Shown here piece after piece: positions 18,809 through 26,835 of a stretch of DNA of 64,000 nucleotides. The stretch covers positions 124,001 through 188,000 of the forward strand of contig JAJFHE010000039.1 in the NCBI GenBank assembly GCA_021775755.1, given 5' to 3'. Below the pieces are notes generated by a model, which had not been told where the DNA came from, did not search any database, and worked only from the letters and a program-made list of their open reading frames with translations. Source of the DNA: Hyphomicrobiales bacterium (GTDB lineage Bacteria; Pseudomonadota; Alphaproteobacteria; Rhizobiales; JAJFHB01). Position numbers and translations under genes: made by a program. Numbering within the stretch: the first letter of the stretch is position 1; every line of letters starts with the position of its first letter.

Positions 18809-19621
18809 GGGGCGGTGTCAGAGGAAAATGCCCGAGCCGGCACCCCTCTGAAATCGGCAAACCTCACGCGGCGAGTTGACGCCACTCGATAAGAGCGGCA
18901 GTGCGATTGAGCTTGAAGTTCAGGCGTTTGTAGAGGTGACGATCTTGATTGAAATGATTGTGGACTGAGGAGTGAATGGAGGTGAATTTCTGCAGCGACT
19001 TTGCGCACCTGAATCTCGCCATCGCTCGTTCTCGTCGCCGGAATGGCTGATGCGAGTTTTCGGCCTGATTGTTCAGCCAACGACCGGTCGCCTGGCGCTC
19101 GGCATTTCCGATGATCTTCATCGCGGCGCGATATGAACGGAGACGGTCGGTCACTGCGGCCCTGGGGCTACCGTGCCTCTTCATTGCTTTCTTCAAGAAC
19201 CTCAATGCGGCCTTGCGATTCCGTTTCTTCGTGACAAATGCTTCAAGGACTTCTCCTTCGTGGTCAACGGCCCGCCACAGGTAGTGGATTTCACCGTTGA
19301 TACGCACGAAAACCTCATCCAGATGCCAGCGCCACTGCGTCATGCCTTGCACTGACGCTGATCGTTTCTTTCTGATTTCTGCTGCGAACATCGGGCCGAA
19401 CCGGTTCCACCAGGCGCGCACGGTCTCATAGCTGACATCGATACCGCGTTCGTGGAGCATGTCTTCGACTTGCCGCAACGACAAGGGGAAGCGGACGTAC
19501 ATCATGACTGCCAGCCGGATTATGTCTGGCGAGGTCTTGTAATAGCGGAACGGATTTCTCATCCGGCGACGCTACGAAACTAGATGCTGTGGCTCAAGAC
19601 AGTTTCCTCTGACACCGCCCC
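18809..19621 (-). mobile_element. Complete IS6-family insertion sequence (copy A)
   Basis: An 813-bp element is bounded by identical 19-bp inverted repeats GGGGCGGTGTCAGAGGAAA (18809-18827 and, inverted, 19603-19621). It contains a single DDE transposase. Size and architecture fit IS6. The flanking 8-mers, ggctgttg on the left and ttcgacag on the right, do not match, so no target duplication is present. The right flank is the 3' end of another IS6 transposase, so this copy either inserted into an older one and then deleted the DNA on its left, or recombined. Confidence 0.9.
18864..19562 (-). CDS. IS6-family transposase (copy A)
   Basis: This 232-residue transposase begins MRNPFRYYKTSPDIIRLAVM. 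The DNA-binding N-terminus with SLRQVEDMLHERGIDVSYETVRAW is typical of IS6. The DDE triad is visible: Asp in WRWHLDEVFVRI, Asp in AAVTDRLRSYRAA, and Glu in NNQAENSHQPFRRRERAM. It is full length and appears intact, so the element may still be mobile through replicative cointegrate formation. Confidence 0.94.
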   Translation of the reverse strand: MRNPFRYYKTSPDIIRLAVMMYVRFPLSLRQVEDMLHERGIDVSYETVRAWWNRFGPMFAAEIRKKRSASVQGMTQWRWHLDEVFVRINGEIHYLWRAVDHEGEVLEAFVTKKRNRKAALRFLKKAMKRHGSPRAAVTDRLRSYRAAMKIIGNAERQATGRWLNNQAENSHQPFRRRERAMARFRCAKSLQKFTSIHSSVHNHFNQDRHLYKRLNFKLNRTAALIEWRQLAA

Positions 19622-19734
19622 TTCGACAGTTCCGTAGTGTTGCGATGAACACGTGGCACGACGTGGTCGCCGCAGCTTAACCGAAAAGGATCCTCAGATT
19701 CCATGCGCCTGAGGTTCCTTAACGTGACAGAACC
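19622..19734 (+). pseudogene. 3' remnant of an older IS6-family element (B-type, plus strand)
   Basis: From 19621 the plus strand reads LRQFRSVAMNTWHDVVAAA followed by a stop (TAA at about 19678). This closely parallels the C-terminus of the complete B element at 42325-43017, LRQFCAAAMDEWHAITAA. The relic ends with TTAACGTGACAGAACC (19719-19734), the inverted terminal repeat of that IS6 subgroup. The rest of the element has been lost at the junction with copy A. Confidence 0.75.
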
Positions 19735-19821
19735 TTTGAAATAGCGGTATGGATTTCTCATCAGACGACGCTACGAAGGCCACTGCGCCGGCTCAAGTCC
19801 ATTTCCTCTGACAGCGCCGTC
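19735..19821 (-). pseudogene. 5' remnant of an IS6-family element related to copy A
   Basis: Read on the reverse strand, this stretch starts with GGCGCTGTCAGAGGAAA, a variant of copy A's terminal repeat. It continues with the same leader as copy A and then codes MRNPYRYFK, matching copy A's MRNPFRYYK. It breaks at the B-type terminal repeat at 19734. Identity to copy A looks roughly three quarters by eye. It is a third layer in the IS6 nest and abuts the 3' end of the LysR gene. Confidence 0.75.
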
Positions 19822-19829
19822 AGACACGC

Positions 19830-20834
19830 TCATCGGTGGGCTTTGGAAATCGGCTGAAGGTTCTCCGTGTCGGTGGAACTCGAAAGGGCTGTGTCCGGAA
19901 TTCTTGCCGGTTTGCAGGAATCTGTATTCAGATGATGCTTTGCAAACCAGTCGACACAAAAATCTGAAAAGACCTTCATGATACGGGTTGGGCGGATTTG
20001 GGCGAGTTGTGAAATCCCCAGGATGCCATTTGCAACATTTTCGCTTATTGGCAGTGGCTTGACCGACTGACCGTCATAGGTTTGGTCGTAGTAGGGGCGC
20101 GTAACCAACAACGAATATCCCCGGTTTCTGCCTACGAGGCAGCGAACCATTTCAAGCGAAGGCGAACTGAATCCAACACACGGTTCCAGGCCGTTCTGCC
20201 TGAACATGCGCATGAAGTAATCCCGGCTGGGCGGCACGTCGAGCAGTATGAAGTTCTCGTCAACCAGGCTTGCCAGCGAAACACGTTCCTGATCGGCCAA
20301 TCGGTGCGATGTAGGCAACAGGATATATGGCTCAAAAGAAGCAAGTTTGGTTGTGGTTATGTCCGGGGGAAGGACGGAATCATACATGATCGCCAATTCA
20401 AACTGGCCGTTCGATAATCCGGCGATCATTTCCTCCTGATTGCCTTCATACAATCTGACATCTACGCCCGGATACTTTTCCGAGAAGTCCGCGAGTATGG
20501 CCGGCATGAAGACCGGCGCAACAGCAACAAAACAGGCGACCTCGAGCGTGCCGCTGATGATATCGCTCGATTCCAGGACATTCTGCTGCAAGCCTTTGGC
20601 ATACCGAAGCAGGCCACGCGCATCAACCAGCAAACGTTCCCCGGCGGCGGTCAGAGAAACGCCGCGGGCATGATGACGAATAAACAGCTGATTGGAAAAC
20701 TGCTCCTCAAGCTTGGTTATGGATTTTGATATCGAGGGCTGAGATACGTTCAGCTGTCGCGCTGCATCCGCCACGGACGACAGCTCAGCTGTCACAATGA
20801 AATACTCCAGTTGCCGCAACGAATATCTCAGCAT
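19830..20834 (-). CDS. LysR-family transcriptional regulator of the hyu-cox operon
   Basis: The start ATG 20834 (MLRYSLRQLEYFIVTAELSS) gives 334 residues. The LysR HTH occupies residues 1-60 (VADAARQLNVSQPSISKSIT), followed by the effector domain (ISGTLEVACFVAVAPVFMPAIL). It lies head-to-head with hyuA, 164 bp apart, and is the obvious regulator of the block A operon. It is about 30 residues longer than a usual LysR protein, and the tail ends only 9 bp from an IS6 relic, so the last residues could have been replaced by IS-proximal sequence. Confidence 0.9.
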   Translation of the reverse strand: MLRYSLRQLEYFIVTAELSSVADAARQLNVSQPSISKSITKLEEQFSNQLFIRHHARGVSLTAAGERLLVDARGLLRYAKGLQQNVLESSDIISGTLEVACFVAVAPVFMPAILADFSEKYPGVDVRLYEGNQEEMIAGLSNGQFELAIMYDSVLPPDITTTKLASFEPYILLPTSHRLADQERVSLASLVDENFILLDVPPSRDYFMRMFRQNGLEPCVGFSSPSLEMVRCLVGRNRGYSLLVTRPYYDQTYDGQSVKPLPISENVANGILGISQLAQIRPTRIMKVFSDFCVDWFAKHHLNTDSCKPARIPDTALSSSTDTENLQPISKAHR

Positions 20835-20876
20835 GCGCAAACCCTCACTTCCATTTCATTGTATGTGAATTTCCAC

Positions 20877-20895
20877 AACTAGATAGCTTTTAGTT
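20877..20895. promoter_or_regulatory. Candidate LysR-type binding site
   Basis: Between the divergent LysR and hyuA genes, AACTA (20877-20881) and TAGTT (20891-20895) form a dyad with a 9-bp spacer that contains a T-N11-A core. This is the general shape of LysR sites. The region around it is AT-rich, as expected for overlapping divergent promoters. Only the symmetry and position support it. Confidence 0.4.
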
Positions 20896-20998
20896 AAGGG
20901 TAGTAGAGACAAATTGAATTTTAACTCATCTGTGAAGTGCCGGATACTTCCTTCTCAAACAGATTGCAGGAACCCCAGAGGACAAGGACGCGCACAAC

Positions 20999-23017
20999 AT
21001 GGGTGGCACCTGGGAAGTCGGCATTGATATTGGCGGGACGTTTACCGACGTTATCGGAATCAATGTGGCCAGTAATGAGGTCAGAACCGCAAAGGTGCGG
21101 ACCCAGACGAGCGATCCTGTCTCCTGCATCACATCGGCCTTTGGCGCGATTGGAGTCGATTGGGACAGTGTTTCAGATCTCATGCACGGCACCACGATGG
21201 CAACCAATGCCATTGTTGAGGACAATCTTGCCCCTGCAGCACTGGTTGCAACGGAAGGTTTCCGCGATACCATTGAAATTGGACGCCAGAACCGTCGCGA
21301 GCTTTATCGCCTGCATGTTACGCCCCGGCTGCCGCCACTCGTTCCCGAAGAACGCCGCATCGAAGCTGTTGAGCGTATTGGTCCGGAAGGTCAGGTGCTT
21401 AAGCCCCTGTGTGAAGATGAATCACGCCGGGTTGCCTCCATCATTGGCGACTTGAACGTTGAGGCCGTCGCCATTGCCCTGCAGCACTGCTACATCAATG
21501 CTGCTCATGAAAAAATGCTGGGCGATCAACTTTCAAAGTCGATCAAATATGTTGCACTTTCCCATGAAATGAGCCCCGAGCCCCGGGAATTTGAGCGCAC
21601 AAACACGACAATCCTGAACGCCGCCCTCATGCCTTTGACGGCCAGATACCTGGACGAGTTACAGTCGGGCGCAGGCGATAGGACGAACATCCATCTGCTT
21701 CATTCCGCCGGAGGCATGGCCTCCATCGACGCGGTCAAGGAACGCCCCCTGACACTTGCACTTTCCGGTCCAGCCGCCGGGGTGGCCGCCGCAGGAAAAA
21801 TTGCCAACGAGCTCAAGCTGGACAACGCCATCGGTTTCGACATGGGTGGCACGACAACGGATACCTGTGTCGTTATTGACGGCAAGGTTCAGATCGGCAG
21901 CGATCAACGGCTTGCCGGAAGACCTGTGCGCCAACTCATGGTTGCCGTCGAATCCATTGGAGCTGGGGGAGGGTCCATAGCCCGGGTAGAAGGCGCAGCC
22001 GTGCGTGTTGGCCCCGACAGTGCAGGCGCCGAACCGGGGCCGGCCTGTTACGGGCATGGCGGGCAATTGCCCACAGTAACCGATGCCAATATGACCCTGG
22101 GGTTCCTCAGTACGGAGCGTTTGCTGGGGGGCGTCATCCGCCTGAACAAGGAAAAAGCGGAAACAGCGATAAATACCCTTGCCCATAAATTTGGAACATC
22201 TGTGCACGAAACAGCCTTGGGCGTTTACAGGGTTGCGAATGCCTCAATGGCGCGTGCGCTTCGCCGGGTCACCGTGGAACGCGGTGTTGACGCCCGTTCT
22301 TGTTCGCTGATTGCGTTTGGTGGTGCAGGGCCTATGCATGCCGTGGCGTTGGCGCGGGAGTTCGGCATTGAAAAAGTGATCGTGCCGAAATTCTCCAGTG
22401 TATTTTCCGCCCTCGGTTGCTTGACAGCGGAGCTCAGTTACGCCGAACAGCATACCGTTCGTATGCCCAGCACTGATTGGGACACCGACCAGCTCAATGA
22501 ACGCTGCAAGAGCGTTGTCGATCGTCTCAGCAAACCTATTGTTGCTGCCGGGCATGATGCCGACAAAGTTACCACCAGCTTTATCGCTCTGATCCGCTAT
22601 GCCGGACAGAGCGATACGGTTGAGGTTTCCTTTAACTTGCCCTGTGATCCGGAAAAACTGGGCCAGGACTTCATGGCGCAGCACACGAAATTGTACGGGT
22701 TTGCGACAGACGAACCATGGCAGTTTGAAACACTTCGCGTGACCGTTTCCGAACCGTCCAAAGGCGATATAGCTAAACTCAACGAAGTCGAACAGGAAGA
22801 AACTACAACACCGATTTCCACGGAAAACATCTGGTTTGAGACAAGCGGTCCGGTTTCGACCAGACGGTGTGAGCGCGGTGCTCTGCCCGTTGACTGGAAA
22901 ATTCAAGGACCTGCCATTGTCGAAGATGACTGGTCAACCATTGTTGTTCCGCCGGGCGCCACAGCCTGGGTCGATCCAACAGGCCACCTGATAATTGAGG
23001 CGGGAGAGGGCATATGA
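20999..23017 (+). CDS. hyuA: Hydantoinase/oxoprolinase subunit A (HyuA family)
   Basis: This 672-residue protein (MGGTWEVGIDIGGTFTDVIG) is a HyuA-type ATPase subunit. The N-terminal phosphate-binding motif DIGGTFTDV is at residues 9-17, and the second actin-like motif FDMGGTTTDTCVV is near residue 285. HGTTMATNAIVE, typical of the Hydant_A_N domain, occurs near 63. HyuA with HyuB forms ATP-dependent cyclic-amide hydrolases such as N-methylhydantoinase, 5-oxoprolinase and caprolactamase, and relatives of acetone carboxylase. It is first in a six-gene operon and overlaps hyuB by ATGA. Base composition looks more AT-rich than the core genes to the left. Confidence 0.92.
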   Translation: MGGTWEVGIDIGGTFTDVIGINVASNEVRTAKVRTQTSDPVSCITSAFGAIGVDWDSVSDLMHGTTMATNAIVEDNLAPAALVATEGFRDTIEIGRQNRRELYRLHVTPRLPPLVPEERRIEAVERIGPEGQVLKPLCEDESRRVASIIGDLNVEAVAIALQHCYINAAHEKMLGDQLSKSIKYVALSHEMSPEPREFERTNTTILNAALMPLTARYLDELQSGAGDRTNIHLLHSAGGMASIDAVKERPLTLALSGPAAGVAAAGKIANELKLDNAIGFDMGGTTTDTCVVIDGKVQIGSDQRLAGRPVRQLMVAVESIGAGGGSIARVEGAAVRVGPDSAGAEPGPACYGHGGQLPTVTDANMTLGFLSTERLLGGVIRLNKEKAETAINTLAHKFGTSVHETALGVYRVANASMARALRRVTVERGVDARSCSLIAFGGAGPMHAVALAREFGIEKVIVPKFSSVFSALGCLTAELSYAEQHTVRMPSTDWDTDQLNERCKSVVDRLSKPIVAAGHDADKVTTSFIALIRYAGQSDTVEVSFNLPCDPEKLGQDFMAQHTKLYGFATDEPWQFETLRVTVSEPSKGDIAKLNEVEQEETTTPISTENIWFETSGPVSTRRCERGALPVDWKIQGPAIVEDDWSTIVVPPGATAWVDPTGHLIIEAGEGI

Positions 23018-24618
23018 GTCCCAATTCAAGCTTTGGACCAGATCCCTTTACCGTAGAGGTCATCCGAAATGCCCTGACGGCCATTGCCGAGGAAATGTCC
23101 CTTACTGTCATGCGCTCTGCACGTTCGCCCTTGCTGCGTGAGGCAGGCGATCTTTCCTCGGCCCTGACCGACAGTGGCGGCAACCTGATTGCGCAAGGCA
23201 GAGACATACCGGCGCATCTTGGCGTCATGGGATCAACGGTTCAGGAATTTCTCAAACGTGTCCCGGCGGAAAAACTTGAACCCGGCGATGTCTGGTTCAT
23301 GAACCTGCCCGAAGCGGGCGGCAATCATCTGCCGGATGTGAAAGCGGTCCGTCCGATCTTTGCTGAAGGCGCAATTCAGGCCTATGCCGTCAGTTTGGCC
23401 CACTGGGCCGATATCGGCGGAGCAAAACCCGGCAGTTATGTGCCCGATGCCCGCGATGCCTGGCAGGAAGGGCTACGCATTCCGCCACTTCGCGTTTTCA
23501 CAAAGGACGGGCCGGATCGAGAAAAGCTTGATGTAATTCTCTGTAACGTTCGTGGCGCGGAAGAGCGTGAAGGCGATATATTGGCGCAGATGGCTTCCAC
23601 CTATGCGGCCGATGTGCGTCTGCAGGAAGTGTTCTCTCGCTATGACGCGGCAACTGTGCGTGCCGCCATCGCCGACCTTCACAACCAATCGGAGGCGGAA
23701 ATGCGGGCCGCCATTCGAACCATTCCCAATGGTGTGTATGAAGGTGAAGACTGGCTTGATGACGATGGCCTGGGCGGTGAGCCCATACCCGTTCGTGTCC
23801 GCATCGAAATACGCGATGAAGATGCAACATTCGATTTCTCGGCGACGGGCGATGCGGCAGCAGGGCCACTCAATGCTACGCCCTTTACGGCGTCGGCCAG
23901 TGTCTTTTATGCCATGAAGGCTGTCGCCGGGCCTGACATCCAGCCCAATGCCGGGTGCGCCCGGCCACTGGAAATCGTAACGCGAGAAGGCTCCTTGCTG
24001 CATCCACCGCTTGAAAAACCGGTGGTCGGCGGCAATCACGAAACATCGCAACGCATCGTCGACGCCATCTTCAATGCCTTTGAGACTGTTATGCCTGAAC
24101 GCCTGACAGCGGGAGGGTCAACCACATCCGGTTTGCTGTTGTTCAGTGGCCGGGATCCCCGAACCGGGCGGTGGACCACGCTCTATGAGGTCCATGGTGG
24201 TGGAGAAGGTGCACGTCATGACCGCGACGGTATGTGTGTCGTCCGCCCACACATGTCCAACGTGATGAACACGCCAGCCGAGGTCATCGAGGCCAACTAT
24301 CCCATCATCATTGACCGGCAGGAGCTGCGTCGCGGTTCCGGGGGAAAGGGCGTTCATTGCGGCGGGGAGGGTCAAATCCGCACGTATTTGATCAACGGTC
24401 CGGAGGTCGTCATGACGTCCATGGTCGAACGCTGTGTCATCCCGCCATACGGGCTGCAGGGCGGTGAAGCTGGAGAAACATTTCAGATCACCTTGCAACG
24501 GGCCTCCGGCGAAACCGAGAACATCGCAGGCAAAGCACATATTCGTCTGATGCAGGGCGATCGCATCATCATGAAGACCAGTGGCGGCGGCGGCTACGGC
24601 ATCCCGGCAAGACAGTAG
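23014..24618 (+). CDS. hyuB: Hydantoinase/oxoprolinase subunit B (HyuB family)
   Basis: This 534-residue protein starts inside the hyuA stop (ATGA overlap). It has the HyuB hallmarks: TVEVIRNALTAIAEEMSLTV at the N-terminus, ALTDSGGNLIAQGRDIPAHLG near residue 50, PGDVWFMNLPEAGGNHLPDV near 90, and the glycine-rich end IMKTSGGGGYGIPARQ. HyuB is the metal-dependent hydrolytic partner of HyuA. It stops right after the glycine-rich motif and lacks the roughly 100-residue tail found on the second HyuB of this window. Confidence 0.92.
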   Translation: MSPNSSFGPDPFTVEVIRNALTAIAEEMSLTVMRSARSPLLREAGDLSSALTDSGGNLIAQGRDIPAHLGVMGSTVQEFLKRVPAEKLEPGDVWFMNLPEAGGNHLPDVKAVRPIFAEGAIQAYAVSLAHWADIGGAKPGSYVPDARDAWQEGLRIPPLRVFTKDGPDREKLDVILCNVRGAEEREGDILAQMASTYAADVRLQEVFSRYDAATVRAAIADLHNQSEAEMRAAIRTIPNGVYEGEDWLDDDGLGGEPIPVRVRIEIRDEDATFDFSATGDAAAGPLNATPFTASASVFYAMKAVAGPDIQPNAGCARPLEIVTREGSLLHPPLEKPVVGGNHETSQRIVDAIFNAFETVMPERLTAGGSTTSGLLLFSGRDPRTGRWTTLYEVHGGGEGARHDRDGMCVVRPHMSNVMNTPAEVIEANYPIIIDRQELRRGSGGKGVHCGGEGQIRTYLINGPEVVMTSMVERCVIPPYGLQGGEAGETFQITLQRASGETENIAGKAHIRLMQGDRIIMKTSGGGGYGIPARQ

Positions 24619-24648
24619 AACTCATTGTTCATCAGGAAGGAGCCACAC

Positions 24649-25431
24649 ATGAGACTTGAAAACAAGACGACAATTATCACCGGTGGCGCTCAGGGAATGG
24701 GCGGTACCATCTCGGAAACCATGGCCAGGGAAGGCTGCGATCTTGTTCTGACTGCCCGGACACTGGGTCCTATTGAGGAATTAGCCGAAAAAATCCGCGG
24801 TATGGGACGGAGAGCCCTGGCCGTTGCGGCAGATACCACCGAAGAGGATCAGGTCGAGAGCCTTGTCGCCAAGGCCAAGGAGTTTTTTCATGGGCGGATC
24901 GATATCCTGGTGAATGCCATGGGGGCAACCGGCCCCATCGAGACGCCGGTCTGGGAAATCGAAGGTCAGGATTTCATGGATCTGCTGCGCAAGAATGTGG
25001 TCGGCATGTTCCTTCCTTCAAAGCATGTCATACCGACAATGATCGACCAGCACTACGGAAAGATCGTCAATATCGGCGGTTGTTCCGGCATGCGGGGGTA
25101 TCGCTATCGCGCCGGGTACAGCTCGTCCAAATGGGCAATTCGGGGACTGACACGCACGTCAGCAATCGATTGCGGCGAGCACAATATAAATGTGAACGCA
25201 ATTATGCCCGGCATTGTCGAGACCCCGCGCATGACCAAGCTCTGTAAAGAAAAGGCAAAAACCAAAGGGACGACCTTTGAGGAAGAGTACGCCGAATATG
25301 TAGCCGAAATGCCCCTGAAACGGGTCACGACACCTCAGGATATCGCGAATGCCGCAATCTTCCTGGCCAGCGATGAATCGCAAAACCTCACCGGGCAGGA
25401 GATCGTCATTGATGGCGGCTGGGCTGCATAG
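24649..25431 (+). CDS. Short-chain dehydrogenase/reductase (SDR)
   Basis: The start ATG 24649 (MRLENKTTIITGGAQGMGGT) follows AGGAAGGAG by 7 nt and gives 260 residues. The classical SDR NAD(P) loop TGGAQGMGG is at residues 11-19, the NAMGA motif near 91, and the active site has Ser in NIGGCSGMRGY and YSSSK near 155-160. The C-terminal VIDGGWAA is standard. It sits between hyuB and the molybdenum hydroxylase genes, so it probably oxidises or reduces an alcohol/ketone intermediate of the same pathway. Confidence 0.92.
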   Translation: MRLENKTTIITGGAQGMGGTISETMAREGCDLVLTARTLGPIEELAEKIRGMGRRALAVAADTTEEDQVESLVAKAKEFFHGRIDILVNAMGATGPIETPVWEIEGQDFMDLLRKNVVGMFLPSKHVIPTMIDQHYGKIVNIGGCSGMRGYRYRAGYSSSKWAIRGLTRTSAIDCGEHNINVNAIMPGIVETPRMTKLCKEKAKTKGTTFEEEYAEYVAEMPLKRVTTPQDIANAAIFLASDESQNLTGQEIVIDGGWAA

Positions 25432-25467
25432 CAGCAGATCGTAGGACATTTGGAACGGGAGGCATCG

Positions 25468-26325
25468 ATGCTACCACGATTTGAACTATCCCAACCACAA
25501 ACCCTGCCCGAGGCTTTGAAAGCTCTGGCAGGCGGCGTTGGACAGCCTTTGGCGGGTGGCACAAATCTGTTTCCCGACCTGCGCGGCGGACGGGAAAAAG
25601 GCGACACGTTCATCAGCCTGTCTCAGGTTGGTGAGCTGCGCTACATCGAGCACACGGATAACCGGGTCACGCTTGGTTCGGGGGCAACCATTTCTGATAT
25701 CCTTCGTGATCCCCAAATGAAGATCGCGGCTCCCGCGCTGGTTGCCGCCTCGGATATCTTCGCCGGCGCCATGGTCCGGAATGCGGCAACCATCGGCGGC
25801 AATGTCTGTTGCGGATCACCTTCCGCTGATTCGGTGCCACCGCTTCTGACGCTGGGTGCCGACGTTACGTTGGCCAGCGCATCGGGGGAAAGAACGCTTC
25901 CTCTTGATGAGTTTTATCTCGACTACAAGAAGACCGTCATGAAACCGGATGAGTTGCTGGCGTCCATATCTTGGACACCGCCAACGCCGGGCAGCGCACA
26001 TCTTTTTTACAAACTTTCCCGCAGAAAAGGAGACGCCATAACGATTACGGGCATCTCTGTTCTGGTTGAGGCAGAAGGTGGCAAATGCAAGACAGTGCGT
26101 ATTGCTCTGGGATCCGTTGCACCGACAATCTTCCGTGCACACGAGGCCGAAGGCATGCTTGCCGGCCGGGTCTTAACATCCGAGCTGATTGAAGAGGCGG
26201 CACAAAGTGCTGCCGGCCAATGCAAACCCATCAGTGATAATCGCGCATCGGCTGAATACCGGCTGTTGACGGCGCATTCGCTCACCCGCCGCTTGCTGAG
26301 ACAAGCCTGGAAACAGGCTTCCTAA
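25468..26325 (+). CDS. Molybdenum hydroxylase FAD subunit (CoxM/XdhB-like)
   Basis: ATG 25468 with GGGAGG 6 nt upstream gives 285 residues. The protein shows the FAD-binding domain of molybdopterin dehydrogenases: LAGGTNLFPDLRGG near residue 30 and MVRNAATIGGNVCCGSPSADSVPPLL near 100. It carries electrons from the [2Fe-2S] subunit to FAD and on to an acceptor. It is followed by the iron-sulfur and molybdenum subunits in the order M-S-L known from CO-dehydrogenase-like and nicotinate-type hydroxylases. Confidence 0.93.
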   Translation: MLPRFELSQPQTLPEALKALAGGVGQPLAGGTNLFPDLRGGREKGDTFISLSQVGELRYIEHTDNRVTLGSGATISDILRDPQMKIAAPALVAASDIFAGAMVRNAATIGGNVCCGSPSADSVPPLLTLGADVTLASASGERTLPLDEFYLDYKKTVMKPDELLASISWTPPTPGSAHLFYKLSRRKGDAITITGISVLVEAEGGKCKTVRIALGSVAPTIFRAHEAEGMLAGRVLTSELIEEAAQSAAGQCKPISDNRASAEYRLLTAHSLTRRLLRQAWKQAS

Positions 26326-26346
26326 CACCATCGAAGGAGACGCCAC

Positions 26347-26835
26347 ATGTCATCGGAAAAAGCCGTGACCCTTCGGGTAAATGGCAACGAGGTAAACATC
26401 ATCACCCCGGCGCACCGCACATTGCTGGAAGCGCTGCGCCATGAAGGGTTTGTTGAAATCAAAAGCGGTTGCGAAAAAGGCGACTGTGGAGCCTGCGCTG
26501 TCCTGCTTGACGGTGTGCCTGTCGATAGCTGCATAACGCTGGCATGGCATGCCGAGGGGCGTGACGTCACCACCATCAAGGGATTGGGAAATTCTGATTC
26601 TCCCGATCCTCTGCAAAAGGCGTTTATCGAAACGGGTGGCGCTCAGTGTGGCTATTGCACGCCGGGCATGATCATTGCGGCAAAAGCGCTGTTGAATGAG
26701 AACCCAGAACCTTCACTTGACGACATCAAGAAAGCGTTGAGCGGTAACCTGTGCCGGTGCACAGGCTACACAAAAATCTTTGAAGCCGTACAAATCGCAG
26801 CAGAAGACCTCCGCAAAGAGGGAGAAGCGGCATGA
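26347..26835 (+). CDS. Molybdenum hydroxylase [2Fe-2S] subunit (CoxS-like)
   Basis: This 162-residue protein has a good AAGGAG ribosome site. It binds two [2Fe-2S] clusters: a plant-ferredoxin type (SGCEKGDCGACAVLLDG, fourth Cys in VDSCITLAW) and an alpha-helical type (GGAQCGYCTPGMI and NLCRCTGYTKI). All eight cysteines are present. It overlaps the large-subunit gene by ATGA. Confidence 0.95.
   Translation: MSSEKAVTLRVNGNEVNIITPAHRTLLEALRHEGFVEIKSGCEKGDCGACAVLLDGVPVDSCITLAWHAEGRDVTTIKGLGNSDSPDPLQKAFIETGGAQCGYCTPGMIIAAKALLNENPEPSLDDIKKALSGNLCRCTGYTKIFEAVQIAAEDLRKEGEAA

Noticed and set aside
18801-19629. An 8-bp target duplication around IS6 copy A
   Set aside because: The flanks ggctgttg and ttcgacag do not match, even when shifted by one or two bases.
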